From Paracamarosporium sp. OC-R06-R3 (taxonomy: Eukaryota > Ascomycota > Dothideomycetes > Pleosporales > Didymosphaeriaceae), in the NCBI GenBank assembly GCA_019828545.1, contig JACVRA010000180.1, positions 168,048-232,047 of the forward strand: a stretch of 64,000 nt of DNA. Direction: 5' to 3'. The position numbers were made by a program, and so were the translations under genes. Every line of letters begins with the position of its first letter. Positions within the stretch are counted from its first letter, which is position 1. Under the pieces are notes generated by a model that saw only the letters and a list, made by a program, of their open reading frames with translations, was not told the DNA's origin and did no database searches. Positions 35,113 through 47,539 of the stretch are shown here, in pieces.

Positions 35113-38100
35113 ATGGCATCCGAGGCAGTTGCTACTGGCAGCTCTAGTGAGGGCCTCACCCCCGCCCAGAGGCTCATGGAGCAGCACGACCACCATGCTA
35201 CGGTTGAGGAAGTCGTCGACGAGGAGGATCTCGCCCATCCCCCGCCGTCTACCACCCTAAAGTCCGACACCGCCTCTCTGAGCGAGAAGGCTGCTGGCAA
35301 GCAAAAGGCTGAGGACACAGCTGCGCCCGGCAAGAAGGCTTCCACCGGTGCTCCGCTGAATACTGCATCTGAAGAGGCTTTCCCAGCCCTCGGCCCCGTC
35401 AAGCCCCGCGTCCAGGCCGCTGTTGCCCCCGCTTGGGGCAAGAAGCCTACCTCGGTCGGCACCAATGGTGTTAATGGCAGCGGTCCTACTTCGCGCGCTT
35501 CGACCCCGGCCTCTGGAACCGCTACTCCTGCATCTGTGCCCACCTCGCGTGGCCCCGCCCTCCCGAGCATGGCTCTTCCTGGCAAACACAAAGAGCAGAT
35601 CGCCTTCCTCACCTCCGACCTCAAGCCGTTGAAGGAGCTAAAGAAGCCCATTCCTCAAATTATCCACGACATCAACAAACGTTCCAAGGCTAGGCTCGAG
35701 CGCAAGGAGTCTCCAAATGGCGTCATCTTTGAAGCGACTGGTCCTGCATCCGCTGTTCGCCAGTCGCTCCTGGAGATTGCTAACGAGGTCCTCGCCAAGG
35801 TATGTGTACTCGCTTGTCAATATAATTATATAGCTCACGCCTTTTAGCAATCTGTCAAGCTTTCTATTCCTGCTTCAGTTCGTCCCTTCATCATCGGTCG
35901 CGGTGGTGACAAGATCAAGGAGATTAGCAGCCGCTCTGGCGCACGTGTCCAGATTCCGAAGCAGGACGTCCAAGATGAAGATGACGAAGTCGACGTGGTA
36001 ATTGAAGGCAACGCTCTTACTGCTGGAATCGCTCGTCAAGAAATCATGGCTATTGTAAAAGAGCGTACATCGACTGTGAACTTGCGACTAAAGGACATTC
36101 CGGCCGAGTTTTACCCCTTCCTTGCTGGTCCTCGCAACACCCATGTTGAGAATCTCCAGGGTGATAGGGATGTCCGCGTCCAGATTCCGCATTACCATAC
36201 CTGGGATGCTCAAGCCCCTGCTCAAGCCCCTCGCAACTTCGTCCCGCAAGCCAAGTACCCTATCCAAATTTCTGGAGAGCGGGAGGCTGCACAGGCAATC
36301 CAGGCTGAAATTCAGCGTCGCGTGGAACAGTTGCGCAATCAGCTAGCAATCGAACGACAGAATGTAGAGCGCGGTCGCCATCAGTTCATCGCGGGCGAGC
36401 GGGGATACTCCCTGCATGACTTCCTTGAGGAAACCGGATGTACCATCATCGTGCCCCCCAGCAATGATCCGAGCGAAGACATATATGTTGTTGGGCCTGC
36501 TGATAAGATCAAGGCAGGCTTGGATAAGCTCGACGAGATCGCTTACAGCATGCAGTCGGCAATGGCTGACAGCACTCGCGAGCATCGTGGACCAAACGCG
36601 CAGGCACATGCCCGCAACTTGACACGCTATCTTCAACAACGCGAACTTGTTAAGGAGCTCGAGCGTACACATAACACGAGCATCGTCGCTCCGGCGGAGC
36701 GAGACGGGCCAACTGCTTGGGAGATCTACGGCAAAGAGGCCAGAGATACCCAGAAGGCACGAAGTGACATCATGAGCATCTTTGCCGGCCACCCACCGTC
36801 TCGATTTTCCACTATGAATGTCGACCCTTTCTATCACCAATACCTGCAGCAACGGAATGCGCAGCACGTCCGCGACGACTTGGGTGTGCAAATCGTCTTC
36901 CCAGACGAAGTGGAAGAGTCACCTGAGCTAATCCTTGTATATGAGGGTCCCACTCCTCATGCAGAATATGTCATTCCTCGAGGTGCACCGCCCGCTGCTG
37001 ATGCGAAGGCGTATCAAAAAGCGCTCCGAGAAGCTCAGCAATTCATTCAAGGCTTGACGAGCAACCAGCAGAAGCTCGTCTCACGGGACGTCGAGGCGCA
37101 TGCGAAGTTCCACCCAAAGATCCAGCGCTTTGTCGAAAAAGAGCAACAAGGTCTCGATCGTGATCAGTTCCCTGTTCAGCTGCTATTTGGTGATCGTCGC
37201 CCACAGGCTGGCGCTTCCAACAACTTTGGCATGCGTGGTCCCGCTAATTCTCTTGAGGATCTCTACACCAAGGTTCTTGCTTTTATCGAGCAGGAAAAGA
37301 AGGACGAGCTTGAGCGCGGCTACACTACCTCTTTCGATTTCCCTCAGAAATATGCGAACTTCCTCATTGGCAAGGGTGGCGAGAACATTCGCAAGTTGCG
37401 TGAGGAATTTGACGTTGATATTCAGGTCAATGATGGGAAGGTTGAGCTCAAAGGACCTCAGGCCAAGGCCAATGCTTGCAAAGCCCATATTGAATCCCTT
37501 GGAAAGCGCCTCGCGGATGAGGCGACGCACGTCTTGAAGATCAAACCCCAGTACCATCGCGATTTAATCGGCGCCAAAGGAAGCACTGTGAACCGCTTGC
37601 AAGAGCGCTACAATGTCCGGATCAACTTCCCCCGCTCCAACGGCAAAAACGATGACGAAACTGCAGGTGAGGGTGCATCGCAGCGTAACTTCCGCGCTCA
37701 AGCTCCTGATGAGGTCATTGTTCGTGGTCCTCGGAAGGGTGCGGATGATGCTCGTGATGAGCTTTTGAGCCTACTACAGTATGCTGTAGACAATTCCCAC
37801 ACCGATAGCGTATTTGTTGCGCAGAGCCAGGTCCCTCAGTTGATAGGGTCCGGTGGCCGAGAAATGGAGAACCTTCGATATGCGACCGGATGTCAGATCG
37901 ACGTTCCTGGCGCGCGTGAGGATGCCGACCCTTCTGGCCGTGCTGAAGTCAAGCTCAAGGGTACCAAGAAGCAGGTCGAGGAGGCGAAGAAATTGTTGCA
38001 GGAGCGTGCCAAGGTCTTTGATGACACCGTCGTGAAGACTCTTGACGTCGATAGAAAACATCACAGGACGCTCATCGGCGGTAATGGTTCAAACATCCGC

Positions 38101-39084
38101 TCAATTGTTACTGCAGCTGGCGGACCCGACAACTCACGTGAATTGGCACGCATGGTCCGTTTCCCACGTCCCGAAACCGACGATTCGGTGATCCGTGTCG
38201 AGGGACCCAAGAACATCGTTGAGAAGATTGTTTCCTCGCTTCAGGCTCAAGTGGAAACTCTAGAAAAGCAAATTACAGAGACATTAGAAGTTTCGCCCGA
38301 CAAGCATAGGCTTCTGATCGGTCGTGGCGGCGAGACTCGTCGATCTCTAGAAGAAAAGTTCGCCGTCCAGCTCGACGTCCCCAAGCAATCTACTACCGGA
38401 GCCGCGCGCTCTCAGGTGAAGATCTCTGGAGAGCCGGCTCAGGTGCAGCAGGCTAAGGAGCACATTCTTGATCTGGTTAAGGGACAAGAAGGCGAGACTA
38501 TCCAAGTGCCGCGCCATCTGCATCACGCCATCTCGGACAATGGCCAATTCTTCCGTCGTCTTCGTAATGAACTCAAGGTGACGGTCGACCATGCAGGCCA
38601 GCAAGTTCCTCCCAGGCCAACTCAGGAACAGGGCGGCAAGGCTCGTAAGGGTGCAAACGGTGCTCTGCCTCTCATCACCGATGACACTACTAGCGGAGCT
38701 GACGCACACTCGTGGGAGGTTGTTGAGAACAACCCCACCGCCGAGGGCGACACGTCCGCTACCATCCCATGGATTCTTCGCGGTCCTGCTGACAACCTTC
38801 CCAAGGCGCGTCAGACGTTGGAGAGGGCCATCGATGCTGCGTCCAAGCCCTCTGCTCACGGCTACCTGATCCTTCCGGACCCGCGTAGCTACAGGCTTGT
38901 GGTTGGCCCCGGTGGTAGCACGATCAACAGCATTCGCAAGAAGACGGGCACAAAGGTGCAGGTACCGCGTGACCAGGCCAAGGATGAGGCTATCGAGATT
39001 GTTGGTTCCAAGGAGGGGTGTGAGGAGGCTAAGGATATGATCCTGGACATTGTGTCCCGTAGCGGCAATGGTGGTCACAAGTAG
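35113..39084 (+). CDS. scp160: Multi-KH-domain RNA-binding protein Scp160/vigilin
   Basis: Two exons (35113-35799, 35848-39084) give 1307 residues, close to yeast Scp160 (about 1220). The 48-bp intron has a GTATGT donor. An Ala/Pro/Thr-rich N-terminus (1-160) precedes a long array of KH domains. Clear GXXG loops include IIGRGGDKIKEI, LIGKGGENIRKL, LIGAKGSTVNRL, LIGSGGREMENL, LIGGNGSNIRSI, LIGRGGETRRSL and the last, VVGPGGSTINSI. Several others have lost the loop (for example LAGPRNTHVENL and IAGERGYSLHDF), as is typical in this family. Scp160 binds polysomes and the ER membrane and tunes translation of specific mRNAs. Codon use is strongly biased to C-ending codons, which suggests high expression. 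Confidence 0.95.
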
Positions 39085-40625
39085 GACTTGACGGCAAGCA
39101 AGCCCAGCGTTTGCGACACTTTTGAGCCAGAGGGACGTACGATATGTGTGTAAGTGAGGTTGTGCAATTCAGGGTGTGGAACGTTGGTTGAGGCATGACT
39201 TATATTTGGCATGGCATATCTTTTTTTTTTTTTCTCTATTTTTCTGATACGAAGAAAAAGGAATTAGAATGGCAGTCAGTCGGGTTTGATGGTTTAGCTT
39301 GTGTGTGTTTTTTCTACTGCATAGTGGGGGTGGGTGAGCAGGACCTTGTAGATTTGATCTGGGGCGTATGTCTGAGGAAGAAAAATTCCATTTTTGTGAT
39401 TATGTGTGTTTCGATATGGCAAGTGTGATGCAGCTAGGTGTGCTTTCTACTCGCCCTTGGAGGAAGGGAAGATTGCGTCATGCCACGAGGGTGCGTTTCG
39501 AACCAAGTGGGTTTGAACGATAAGAGAGCCACGTGGGAGCAAGGCCAAGGGCGTCTCAGGTGAGATGCACTAGCTGGATCGGGGGAATGGTCGCTTTGGT
39601 ATGGTTTAGCGGGGGATCGGTTGCTCCAGGTGGTAGGCAAGGAGATATATCGGACAATATACACACACAGTTGTGCCGGGAGTGCTTCTCGTAAGCGCAT
39701 CGTCGGACATTGTTCGCGGCTAGCAATCAACATTTCAAAAAGTCATACACACGCGAGCTGTAGTTGTGATGCAGGTTCTCGATGGAGAAGTCGGTAGCAA
39801 GCAAGACGTAGCAGCGAGCGTCCGGGGTAGTGAGACGGTGTTGGGGCAGCAGCACGTGGGAATGCATCGGGCCGGCGTTAGACTCGGGCGATATCGAATC
39901 CTACCTGGACGTGCCCAACACACCGCCATTGTCGAGCCGTGTGCGAGGGGATTGCTGAGATCTCGCGCGAGTGCGGGTATAGCTGGACGAAGTATGCTTT
40001 TGCTAACAAAACAAGTTTGGTGGGGATCTTCGGCAAAAGCCGTCGGGTGGGTGGGTGCTTGTTGGAGGGCGGTGTAACGGCCGGGACGCGCATATACGAG
40101 CCTCGCAAATGGGACGAAGGGACTCGAGGACGGAGGCGCCGAGTGCCGTGGGCTCAGCGGACTGATTGGGACGTAGGTATATTGCTCGGCGAAGAGCCAC
40201 ACTGGCGGATGAGGCACAGCAACGCAAGATGGTCTACACATGCGCCTTTTTCGAGTGCCAGCGTGTACAGTCTGCGTCCGAGGCGTAGACGAGCGACATT
40301 GCAAGGCCCCGCACGGAACCAGCCGCACGACGCCCTGCGCATACTGCGGCCGTTATGCCTCTCGCAGCTAGTGCTCCATGCAGGTTCCGCGATGCAACAC
40401 GAGCTCGCAGTCAGGACTTGTTGACTTGGTTGCTTGCGCGCGCCTACGCTCGCTCCAGACGCGGCTGTCGTCGGAGCACCTGCCCCGTCGACTGTGCAGC
40501 TGATGAGGTTGCAATGCAGAGCCGCGCACCCAGCTGGGCCTCAGATACTTTACCCGCCTGGCGACCGCCCGTGCGACCTTTTCCTTCTTTGCTCCTAAAC
40601 GCGTCCGACTGCCACCGCGCTCAAC
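39085..40625. other. Intergenic region, 1.5 kb
   Basis: The first 350 bp are T- and GT-rich 3' flank of scp160, with a T run at about 39220-39235. The rest is GC-rich promoter side of the methyltransferase gene. Frames up to 197 codons on both strands have no protein-like features. Confidence 0.45.
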
Positions 40626-42042
40626 ATGGCGTCGCCGCCAGAGCGACGCTCAAAGTCCGCCTCAGGGAGTCCGCCGCCCGCTAGCCCCACTAGTCAGCAA
40701 GGCGCCCTGAACGTTCCCGCCGTCGACGTCGAAGCCGAGTCGCTCGAGGTTCGTGGATACCCTATCCGTGCGCTTGCCAACAACATTGACCCACTGACAG
40801 GTCGACGAGGATGGCGATTCGGCCTATGGTGACGACTTGTGAGTGTCACGAGCCACCGGAGACCGTGCCACCTAACATCATCAGGGAGAGTTATACCACG
40901 TCGCTCAAGTCAACCGTGCTGAAGTGAGTCTTTCCAAGAGCAACCGAGCCTGACTTTTCCAATTGACAACCGCAGCTACCGGTTTGAGAACGGCCGTCGT
41001 TATCACGGGTACAAAGAAGAGGCCACCTACTTCTGGCCCAACGACGATGTAAACACCTTGTTGCGCAGAGATGACATGTTACTGAGCAGTCCAAGGAAGA
41101 AAATGACAGGCTGGATCTCTACCACCACATCCAAACACTCAGCCTGGATGGCGAGCTCCACCTTGCGCCCATCGGCGAATACCCGCAGAGGATTCTGGAT
41201 GTCGGAACGGGCACTGGCATCTGGGCCATCGACATGGGCGACAAGTACCCGTCAGCAGAGATCCTTGGAAACGACATCAGTCCCATCCAGCCTAATCTAG
41301 TCCCCCCCAACGTCAAGTTCGAGGTCGATGATCTGGAGGAAGAGTGGGTCTACTCCCACAAGTTCGACTACATCCACGTTCGATACCTCGCATGTTCTAT
41401 CCGAGACTGGCCTAAATTGATGCGACAGTGCTACAAGTTTGTCTTCTTGGTCCGCCACCCTGTAAGATACTTATGCAATGCAGATTCGTGAAACCTGGTG
41501 GATGGGTTGAGTTCCAGGGTACGTCGGACACTTCACCAGTCTGACCTATCTGATACCATATAGACTTTGATACTCGATTCTACACTCGCGGCGGCGAATA
41601 CACAAAAGAAAGCAAGCTGAGCCAATGGGCTGACAAAATCGCCGATGGCCTGCGCAAGTTTGGTAACGAGCCAGACCCAGGGTACGTCTTCCTTGCCCCT
41701 TTTCCGGCACACTGTGCCTAACCTTTCCGCAGCCCTCAGATCGAAAGCTGGGTTAACGAAGCCGGCTTCGAAAACATCGAAGCGCGCACCTTCCCTTTCC
41801 CCGTCGGCACCTGGCCCAAAGACAAGAAGCTCAAAGAAGTCGGTGCTTTCAACTTGCTCCAGTTCCTGGACAACCTCGAGGCTCTCACCATGAGAATCTA
41901 TCAGAATGCCTGGGGATGGAGCCCGGAAGAGGTTAAGGTCCTCTGTGCCGAGTTGAGAAAGGAGCTGAGAAACCCGAGGATGCTCCTGCAGCACAATTTC
42001 TACGTTGTATGGGGACAGAAGCCGCTCGACGCTGCAGACTAA
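40626..42042 (+). CDS. LaeA-like SAM-dependent methyltransferase
   Basis: Eight exons (40626-40748, 40801-40838, 40885-40923, 40976-41048, 41090-41436, 41484-41518, 41564-41681, 41733-42042) give 360 residues. The joined N-terminus reads ESYTTSLKSTVLNYRFENGR, which is the hallmark of this fungal family. SAM-binding motif I (ILDVGTGTGIWAID) is at 126-139, followed by the acidic ND at the end of strand 2 and FVKPGGWVEFQD for the post-motif strand. Two donors are unusual (gttcgt at 40749 and gtttgt at 41437), yet both joins are needed to keep the family sequence. The protein is similar in architecture to LaeA, a regulator of secondary metabolism, but this subfamily is large and most members are uncharacterised. 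No biosynthetic backbone gene lies nearby. Confidence 0.88.
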
Positions 42043-43281
42043 TCTGGGGGAGGAGGGCAGCGGTATGATGCGTGTGTGCGGGCGGGCGGCGGTCTGGCAT
42101 GACGTAGCATAATTTTTCACGGCAACGGGCACGGGATGGATGGATGTCATGGTATGGATGGCGAGGGCTTGCATGGAATCGGCTCGAGAGGACGGCATTG
42201 CTGGAGTTGACATGGGCATGCATACCCCGGTGTCTGCGACTTTCCATACATACCTATCTAATGAAACACACTTTTACCAAGCGAAAAAACACCTCACACC
42301 CAATTTCTATCCATCCTCGTGACATCTCTCCCTCCGTCTCAACGTCTTTCTTTCTTTCTTTCCTTAGGCGCGCTCTTTTTCTGCTCGTCCCCCCGCCCCG
42401 CGCAAGGGTCCTCCCGCTCCGCTAATGATTCATCAGGACCCCACCTTCCTCGGGCGAAATAGCACGCCCTGCGGCACGGAGCCGCGGGTTGCTGCTGGGA
42501 TTCCCCGGCCTATCACCGGCGCTGCTTGCGGTCCTTCGAGTCCTTACGCATTCAACACAAGTCGGACCTTCCGGATAGGGTAGTTTACGAGCAATGGTGG
42601 GTGGTTTGGTTGGTATGACTTTTTGTGGTTGCTAATGGGAACTAAATGCGTCGTGGGCGGGATTTGACGCGTGGTTTGTGGGGGGCTTGTGGGAGGGAGG
42701 AGTAGGTGGTGTGAGTACGTCGTTCTCTTTCTCTTTCATGATTCGTCACGCGTAGGATTCTATTTAAAGCTTTTGGTTATATTGGGTGATTTGGAATGGG
42801 TGTTTGATGAGATGTCTAATGAGATGTCTAATGATTGTTTTTTATGGTGCTGTGGGTATCTCTGCATTATTGTTTTAGATATCTGTTCGTTACTCGAATA
42901 GTATGGCATAAGTGTACAATGATAGATGGTTCTTGGTCGATGAGGTTCAAGTCGTTCAGCATTCGACATACGTTAAATCTTCCTGTTAGGACACTGTATG
43001 AACCCAGGAGGTTAGGAAATTGTATCAATGCACTTTGTTACACGATGGGAACTTTTAGCAACCGCTCTTCAATGGTGGTGTTCAACGCCGTAGATGCAGT
43101 ATGCTCAGACGTTCTCTAGTTCAGGCTTTTCTGAACATTGATTTGCGGATCTAATACCGAGGAATCAGCGGAGATCAGAAAGTAAAGAGACAGAAAGAGT
43201 AACGATAAAACAGGCATGGCAATAATCAAGAGGTCTATAAACTAACATGACATTCTCGTCGGATCCAACCCTTGCACACAG
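42043..43281. other. Convergent intergenic region
   Basis: 3' flanks of two converging genes. It includes a pyrimidine-rich run around 42340-42365 and a short direct repeat at 42809-42832. No gene recognised. Confidence 0.45.
42809..42832. repeat. 12-bp tandem duplication
   Basis: Two perfect head-to-tail copies of gagatgtctaat. Too short to imply a function. Confidence 0.8.
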
Positions 43282-44160
43282 TCATCCCTTCTCTTCGAAA
43301 ACTCTCCTCATACCACCCTCCTTCTCTCCCGTCTCAATCTGCTGCAACTTCCCATCCCTATACTCCAACGGCCGGTCAACAACCCACTCAACCGCCGCAG
43401 CCGCCGACCCCGCAATAACAACATTCGATGCAACCACCCCCGCATCCTCATGCCAACCCCCAGTATCCACATTGTAATTCTGCAAATCTTCAAGTCTCTC
43501 CTCCGCAGTCTGAATCCCCAACCACTCCTGCAATCCCTCCACGGGTGCATTCACCGCCTCATTGAACTCATGGATGCCCTCTACATCCAGCAAGCCCGCA
43601 TGCAGCATGCCCCCGTCACTAAAAGCAGCAGCCGGGAACGCAAGTAGCAAATCATCATGGCCCATGGTGATAGGAAGGAGAATCGCCTTCTCGATGATAA
43701 CGCGGGTAAGCCCGCGAGCGACGTCGCGCTTGCGCACGCGGAACCCCTTGCTTTGCACCTGCCGCGCGAGCTCCTTCCGGTCCTTCTCCGCGCGGTGCAG
43801 GATGTATACGTTTATGCCGGCGGGGAGCACCATGTGGGGGAGGACGGGTGCCATGATGCTCGCGGATAGGAGGCCGATGGAGCCGCGGCTGTAGTGCCGC
43901 ACGACCTGGCGGACGTTTGCGTTGAATTTGTCAGACGAGGGCTTCTGCGTAAGCGCTGGGTGTTGGGCTTCTAGGGTGCGCTTGGCTTTGTGGTGCTTGT
44001 GTGTTTTGTAGAGCCCGATCGCGGAGGGGATTGCCATGAAGGGGGCGATGGGGGTAAGGGCTAGGGAGACGCCTGTCACGGCTGCGTGAGCGGTGCGTTT
44101 GTGTCTTGATTTGGTGTGGGCAGTTTTGACGTCTGCGTCAGTGTTTATAGGTGTTGCCAT
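43282..44160 (-). CDS. Hypothetical protein with several hydrophobic segments
   Basis: Intronless, 292 residues from the ATG at 44160. The N-terminus is basic (Lys/Arg/His-rich). Hydrophobic stretches near 27-50, 93-118, 150-185 and 243-265 could cross or dip into a membrane. The segments contain helix breakers (Pro and Gly), so an amphipathic or hairpin topology is as likely as full spans. The C-terminus is Glu/Lys-rich. Codon bias toward C-ending codons supports a real gene. I do not recognise the family. Confidence 0.75.
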   Translation of the reverse strand: MATPINTDADVKTAHTKSRHKRTAHAAVTGVSLALTPIAPFMAIPSAIGLYKTHKHHKAKRTLEAQHPALTQKPSSDKFNANVRQVVRHYSRGSIGLLSASIMAPVLPHMVLPAGINVYILHRAEKDRKELARQVQSKGFRVRKRDVARGLTRVIIEKAILLPITMGHDDLLLAFPAAAFSDGGMLHAGLLDVEGIHEFNEAVNAPVEGLQEWLGIQTAEERLEDLQNYNVDTGGWHEDAGVVASNVVIAGSAAAAVEWVVDRPLEYRDGKLQQIETGEKEGGMRRVFEEKG

Positions 44161-45554
44161 CGTGGTGGTTTGGAGTATATGAAGATGAGCGGTTGATTCG
44201 ATATGATGTCGGTTTGTTTGCGAAGAAGAAATGGTTCTGTGAGTCGTTGTAGATGAAGTGTGTTACTGCTTCAGTACACGTTCAACCCAAGTTGTGTGAT
44301 TCAAAACATTTTCGTCTGGATTGACGGCCCCTAATATACCAACTCACAGTTCATCACAGGGCGAACAACGCCTTCTACAATCCACAGAGCCGCATGCCAA
44401 ATCCGGATGCCTACCCAGAGGCGCAGTCCCGGCTTTTCGGCCTTTCGCAAACAGCAATGTTATCTCCAATAGTCGTTCAACGTGTGTGCCACGCGCATGC
44501 TTAGAAACGCTCTTTGAGAGCGTAAGGCTGTTGATGGAGGGCAGTGGGGTCTAAATCGGGGGGTGGCGGAGTCACGAACCACTGCGCGTGAGTTCGTATT
44601 ACACGAGGTACGTTTCGGCCCCCCATCCTCGAAACATGAGGCTCCGCGCCTACTGTCTGATTTGTAACATCGTTACAATGGGAGAGATCGACTTAAATAA
44701 TCGGCCTTAAGACTTTAATGTGTCCGAAGATGTTCAAGGGAAAACAATAAAGGAAAACTAACATTGATCTCGTAAGGCCTATCTCCTTCCAAAACCTTGA
44801 GCCTGCGCATCATCGACCTATCGTGAAAAATATTCAGGCAACTGTTCCTAAAGCCTGTGGATATTCCAGAGTGCTACCTGTTTTCAGATAGAGAAGTAAT
44901 TTTGCGAAGGCTGCGGAGTAAAGTGTGTAAATCTGTACATAAACTTGGAGGTGGCTGTGCTGCTTAGTAGCTCGAGACAATTGCTAAGCCCGTTTCGCAA
45001 AAAGGTTTCCCTCTTGGGCCAGTTTTAGAATCCTCCCGACGGGTGATCTTCGTTTTGTGCTTGTTTGGACTCATCTCGAAATAATTGGCATAAAGATGTT
45101 CATTGCGGGACCACACTTTTGCGATAGGAGGGTGGCGTTGGTTTCTCCTAGGGATAAATGAGTCACGCACTAGATACTGCTGTTCGTTCGACAGTCCGTC
45201 TATTTGAGCAATCGATAGGATTAATGAGTCACTGATGGAATCAACTACGAAGCGGATCCTTTACAAGACAATAGTAGCATCTTGGCATAGTGCTTATTTG
45301 ACCCAGGAGCTTTGTGAGACTTTGACTTCTACTTCCTGCAAGTAATTACAACGGATCGATTCTGGTGTGTAGGATGATATTGTGTTTAGGACGGCTTAAT
45401 GTCTACTTCAAGAGAGGAACGATTTATCTGGATCGTACCTGTAAAGCACATGTAATGCCCTGCAACACCCGTGGTCTAGAACGTTCTATCAATATCATGC
45501 GGTATCCGTTCAAGACTGTTTCTACTCACCATAACCTCTCAGATGTCAGAAAAT
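44161..45554. other. Intergenic region, 1.4 kb
   Basis: Promoter side of the hydrophobic protein gene and 3' side of the next MFS gene. It is moderately AT-rich. No frame, RNA gene or repeat stands out. Confidence 0.45.
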
Positions 45555-46996
45555 CTAGTCGTCACGCTTCGCCACCCTCGGGATCACTGCCCACGAGATC
45601 CCCATAGCAACAATCAGGCCAACCAAAATCGGCTGCATGACCTTAACACCAGCCTGACTCGCAATAACGCCGGTCAATGACGGGAACAACGACCCACCAG
45701 CCTGAGCGAGTACGAAGATGAGACCCACTGCAGTCGCCTGTATCCGTTTCTCGAAGGTTTTCGATGCAATAGACATGCCCTATTTTTCCAGTTAGTATGA
45801 TACAAACAACTTTCATAGTGAAACTCACAGTAGCAAACAAAGGTCCATAGAAGAATCCAAGCAAGGAGATTGACACCGCACTGCTGACAAGGTTGGGCAC
45901 CAGCCAGAAGATAAGGTGGAACGCAAGGATCATGCAGCAGTACCCCATACCCATTCTCCGCTCACCTAAGCGGTGTGTGGGTTCTGCTAGGAGAACCCTT
46001 CCTAGGAAGATACCGCCCCAAAAACCAGCGGGGACATATCCAACGTCGGGAAGTCTTCCATCTCGAGCTGATACAAGGTATTCCACTATCCAGCCACCAG
46101 CGGTGATACCAACGCCTAGCATGAAGAAGTAAAACATTGACAAGAGATAGACAGGTGGGGACTTGAGCGTGTCAAGAATGTCACGAGATGCCGAAGTGCT
46201 ACGACCGTTATTCCCGTCTTGCTCTGTCTCCGACGAAGGCAAAGCTTTTCGAATCTTCAAGCTATCGCGAAAAACGATGAATACTGCTGCAATGTTGATG
46301 GATCCGATCCCAACGAGAAAGAGGTAGAAGAGGGGCCATCGATTGCCGATCCTGGCAGCCATTGCAGTCGCGACGAATGGAGCGATCAGGCAGCCGAGGG
46401 CATACATGGCATGGATAAAGCCTAGCCATCGATGGGCCCCCTGAATAGTCGAAACGAAGGTGTTCGAGTGGCTATCTTGATAGCCCATGCCCGCAGCCTG
46501 CAGGAAGAAGGTGACTACATACAGCCCAAAGGGTGGGGTCCAGAATCGAAGGAGGTGGGCAGCCAGTTGCAGCACTGCTCCGATGGTGAGGATGGCTCCG
46601 AGTTGAAAGTAGTGGACGAGATAACTATTCGTCGCTGCGGCCAGCAACCAACCGAGGAAGGATGCAGCATAGCTAAGGCAATCAACAAAGACGAAATCCA
46701 AGAAATGTCTAGGGGACGTACATCAAAGCTACATACTCAGTACCCACATGGTACGTCCGGAGAATGTAGGGAGTCAAAGCGCCCAAACTGCCATCGTTCA
46801 ACCCAGCAAAGATGAATGAAAAGCCGATTGTCAGAATCTTGATGATGTTCTTCTTGTTCAAGCCAAGGTCGTCGCTTGGTGCGCTTACTACATTTGCATG
46901 TACGGTGGGACTCTGGCTTTTTTGTATCGGTCGCAGCTCGATGTCTGCCGGGTCGGGTCCATCACGAACAGTTTCAACTACCGTTGTCGTAGACAT
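45555..46996 (-). CDS. Major facilitator superfamily transporter, FucP/Bsc6-like
   Basis: Three exons (46996-46722, 46672-45829, 45779-45555) give 447 residues. Introns are 49 and 49 bp; the second has a tactaac branch site. After a polar N-terminus (1-50), twelve hydrophobic segments can be traced. The block SFIFAGLNDGSLGALTPYI in helix 1 is characteristic of a fungal group related to fucose permease and yeast Bsc6. The central cytosolic loop (about 215-245) is polar with Ser/Asn repeats. The substrate is unknown; sugars or small organic solutes would fit the family. The ATG at 46996 is the first in frame. Confidence 0.85.
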
Positions 46997-47539
46997 CTTT
47001 GCGAAGAGAGATGGGGTGGAGTGGCAGCGACGCAGAAGAGCGAAATATCATACAGCAGATCAAACTCGCAAGCAATACCCAGTATGGAAACGGACGCCAT
47101 AACGGAACGGTAAGTGGTGGGGTTACCGACGGAAGGCACAGCCGACAACCCGGTTACACCTACTGTTGCCCCAACTACAAGTGTCTCTCCTTTACCACCG
47201 CAACGCTGACGATAATGTCAAAGTGCAGCATCCAAAACGAGCGTGCGTGAGTATGAGCCGATATGGACCCGCGTGCGATGTGCACTGAGCGCCAACGGTC
47301 GCTAAGCAGCAATGGATGGTGATTGGCTCACCATGGGCGCGCCTTCTTGCTCCGCCACCCTCCCGGGCTGTCCCATTGTGAGCGCTGAGGAGGCTGAGCC
47401 AGCGCCAGAAGACACCTCACATCCAAGGTTGTCCCCTTGAACTTCTCCTCCTTACTCTTCACTTTTCGCAGATCCTCGAGTTTGGCACCGCGACCCACAT
47501 ACGCGTGTGCTCGAGGTGGCAACTTGACACACTGACATC
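46997..47539. other. Divergent promoter region
   Basis: It separates the MFS gene and the proline-rich protein gene, which diverge. Nothing beyond promoter-like sequence is seen. Confidence 0.45.

Noticed and set aside
38347..39078. 243-codon minus-strand frame opposite scp160
   Set aside because: Shadow produced by the strong codon bias of the KH-domain gene.
39735..40328. 197-codon minus-strand frame
   Set aside because: Composition is erratic (Pro/Cys/Arg/Thr-rich), and it lies in the promoter of the methyltransferase gene.
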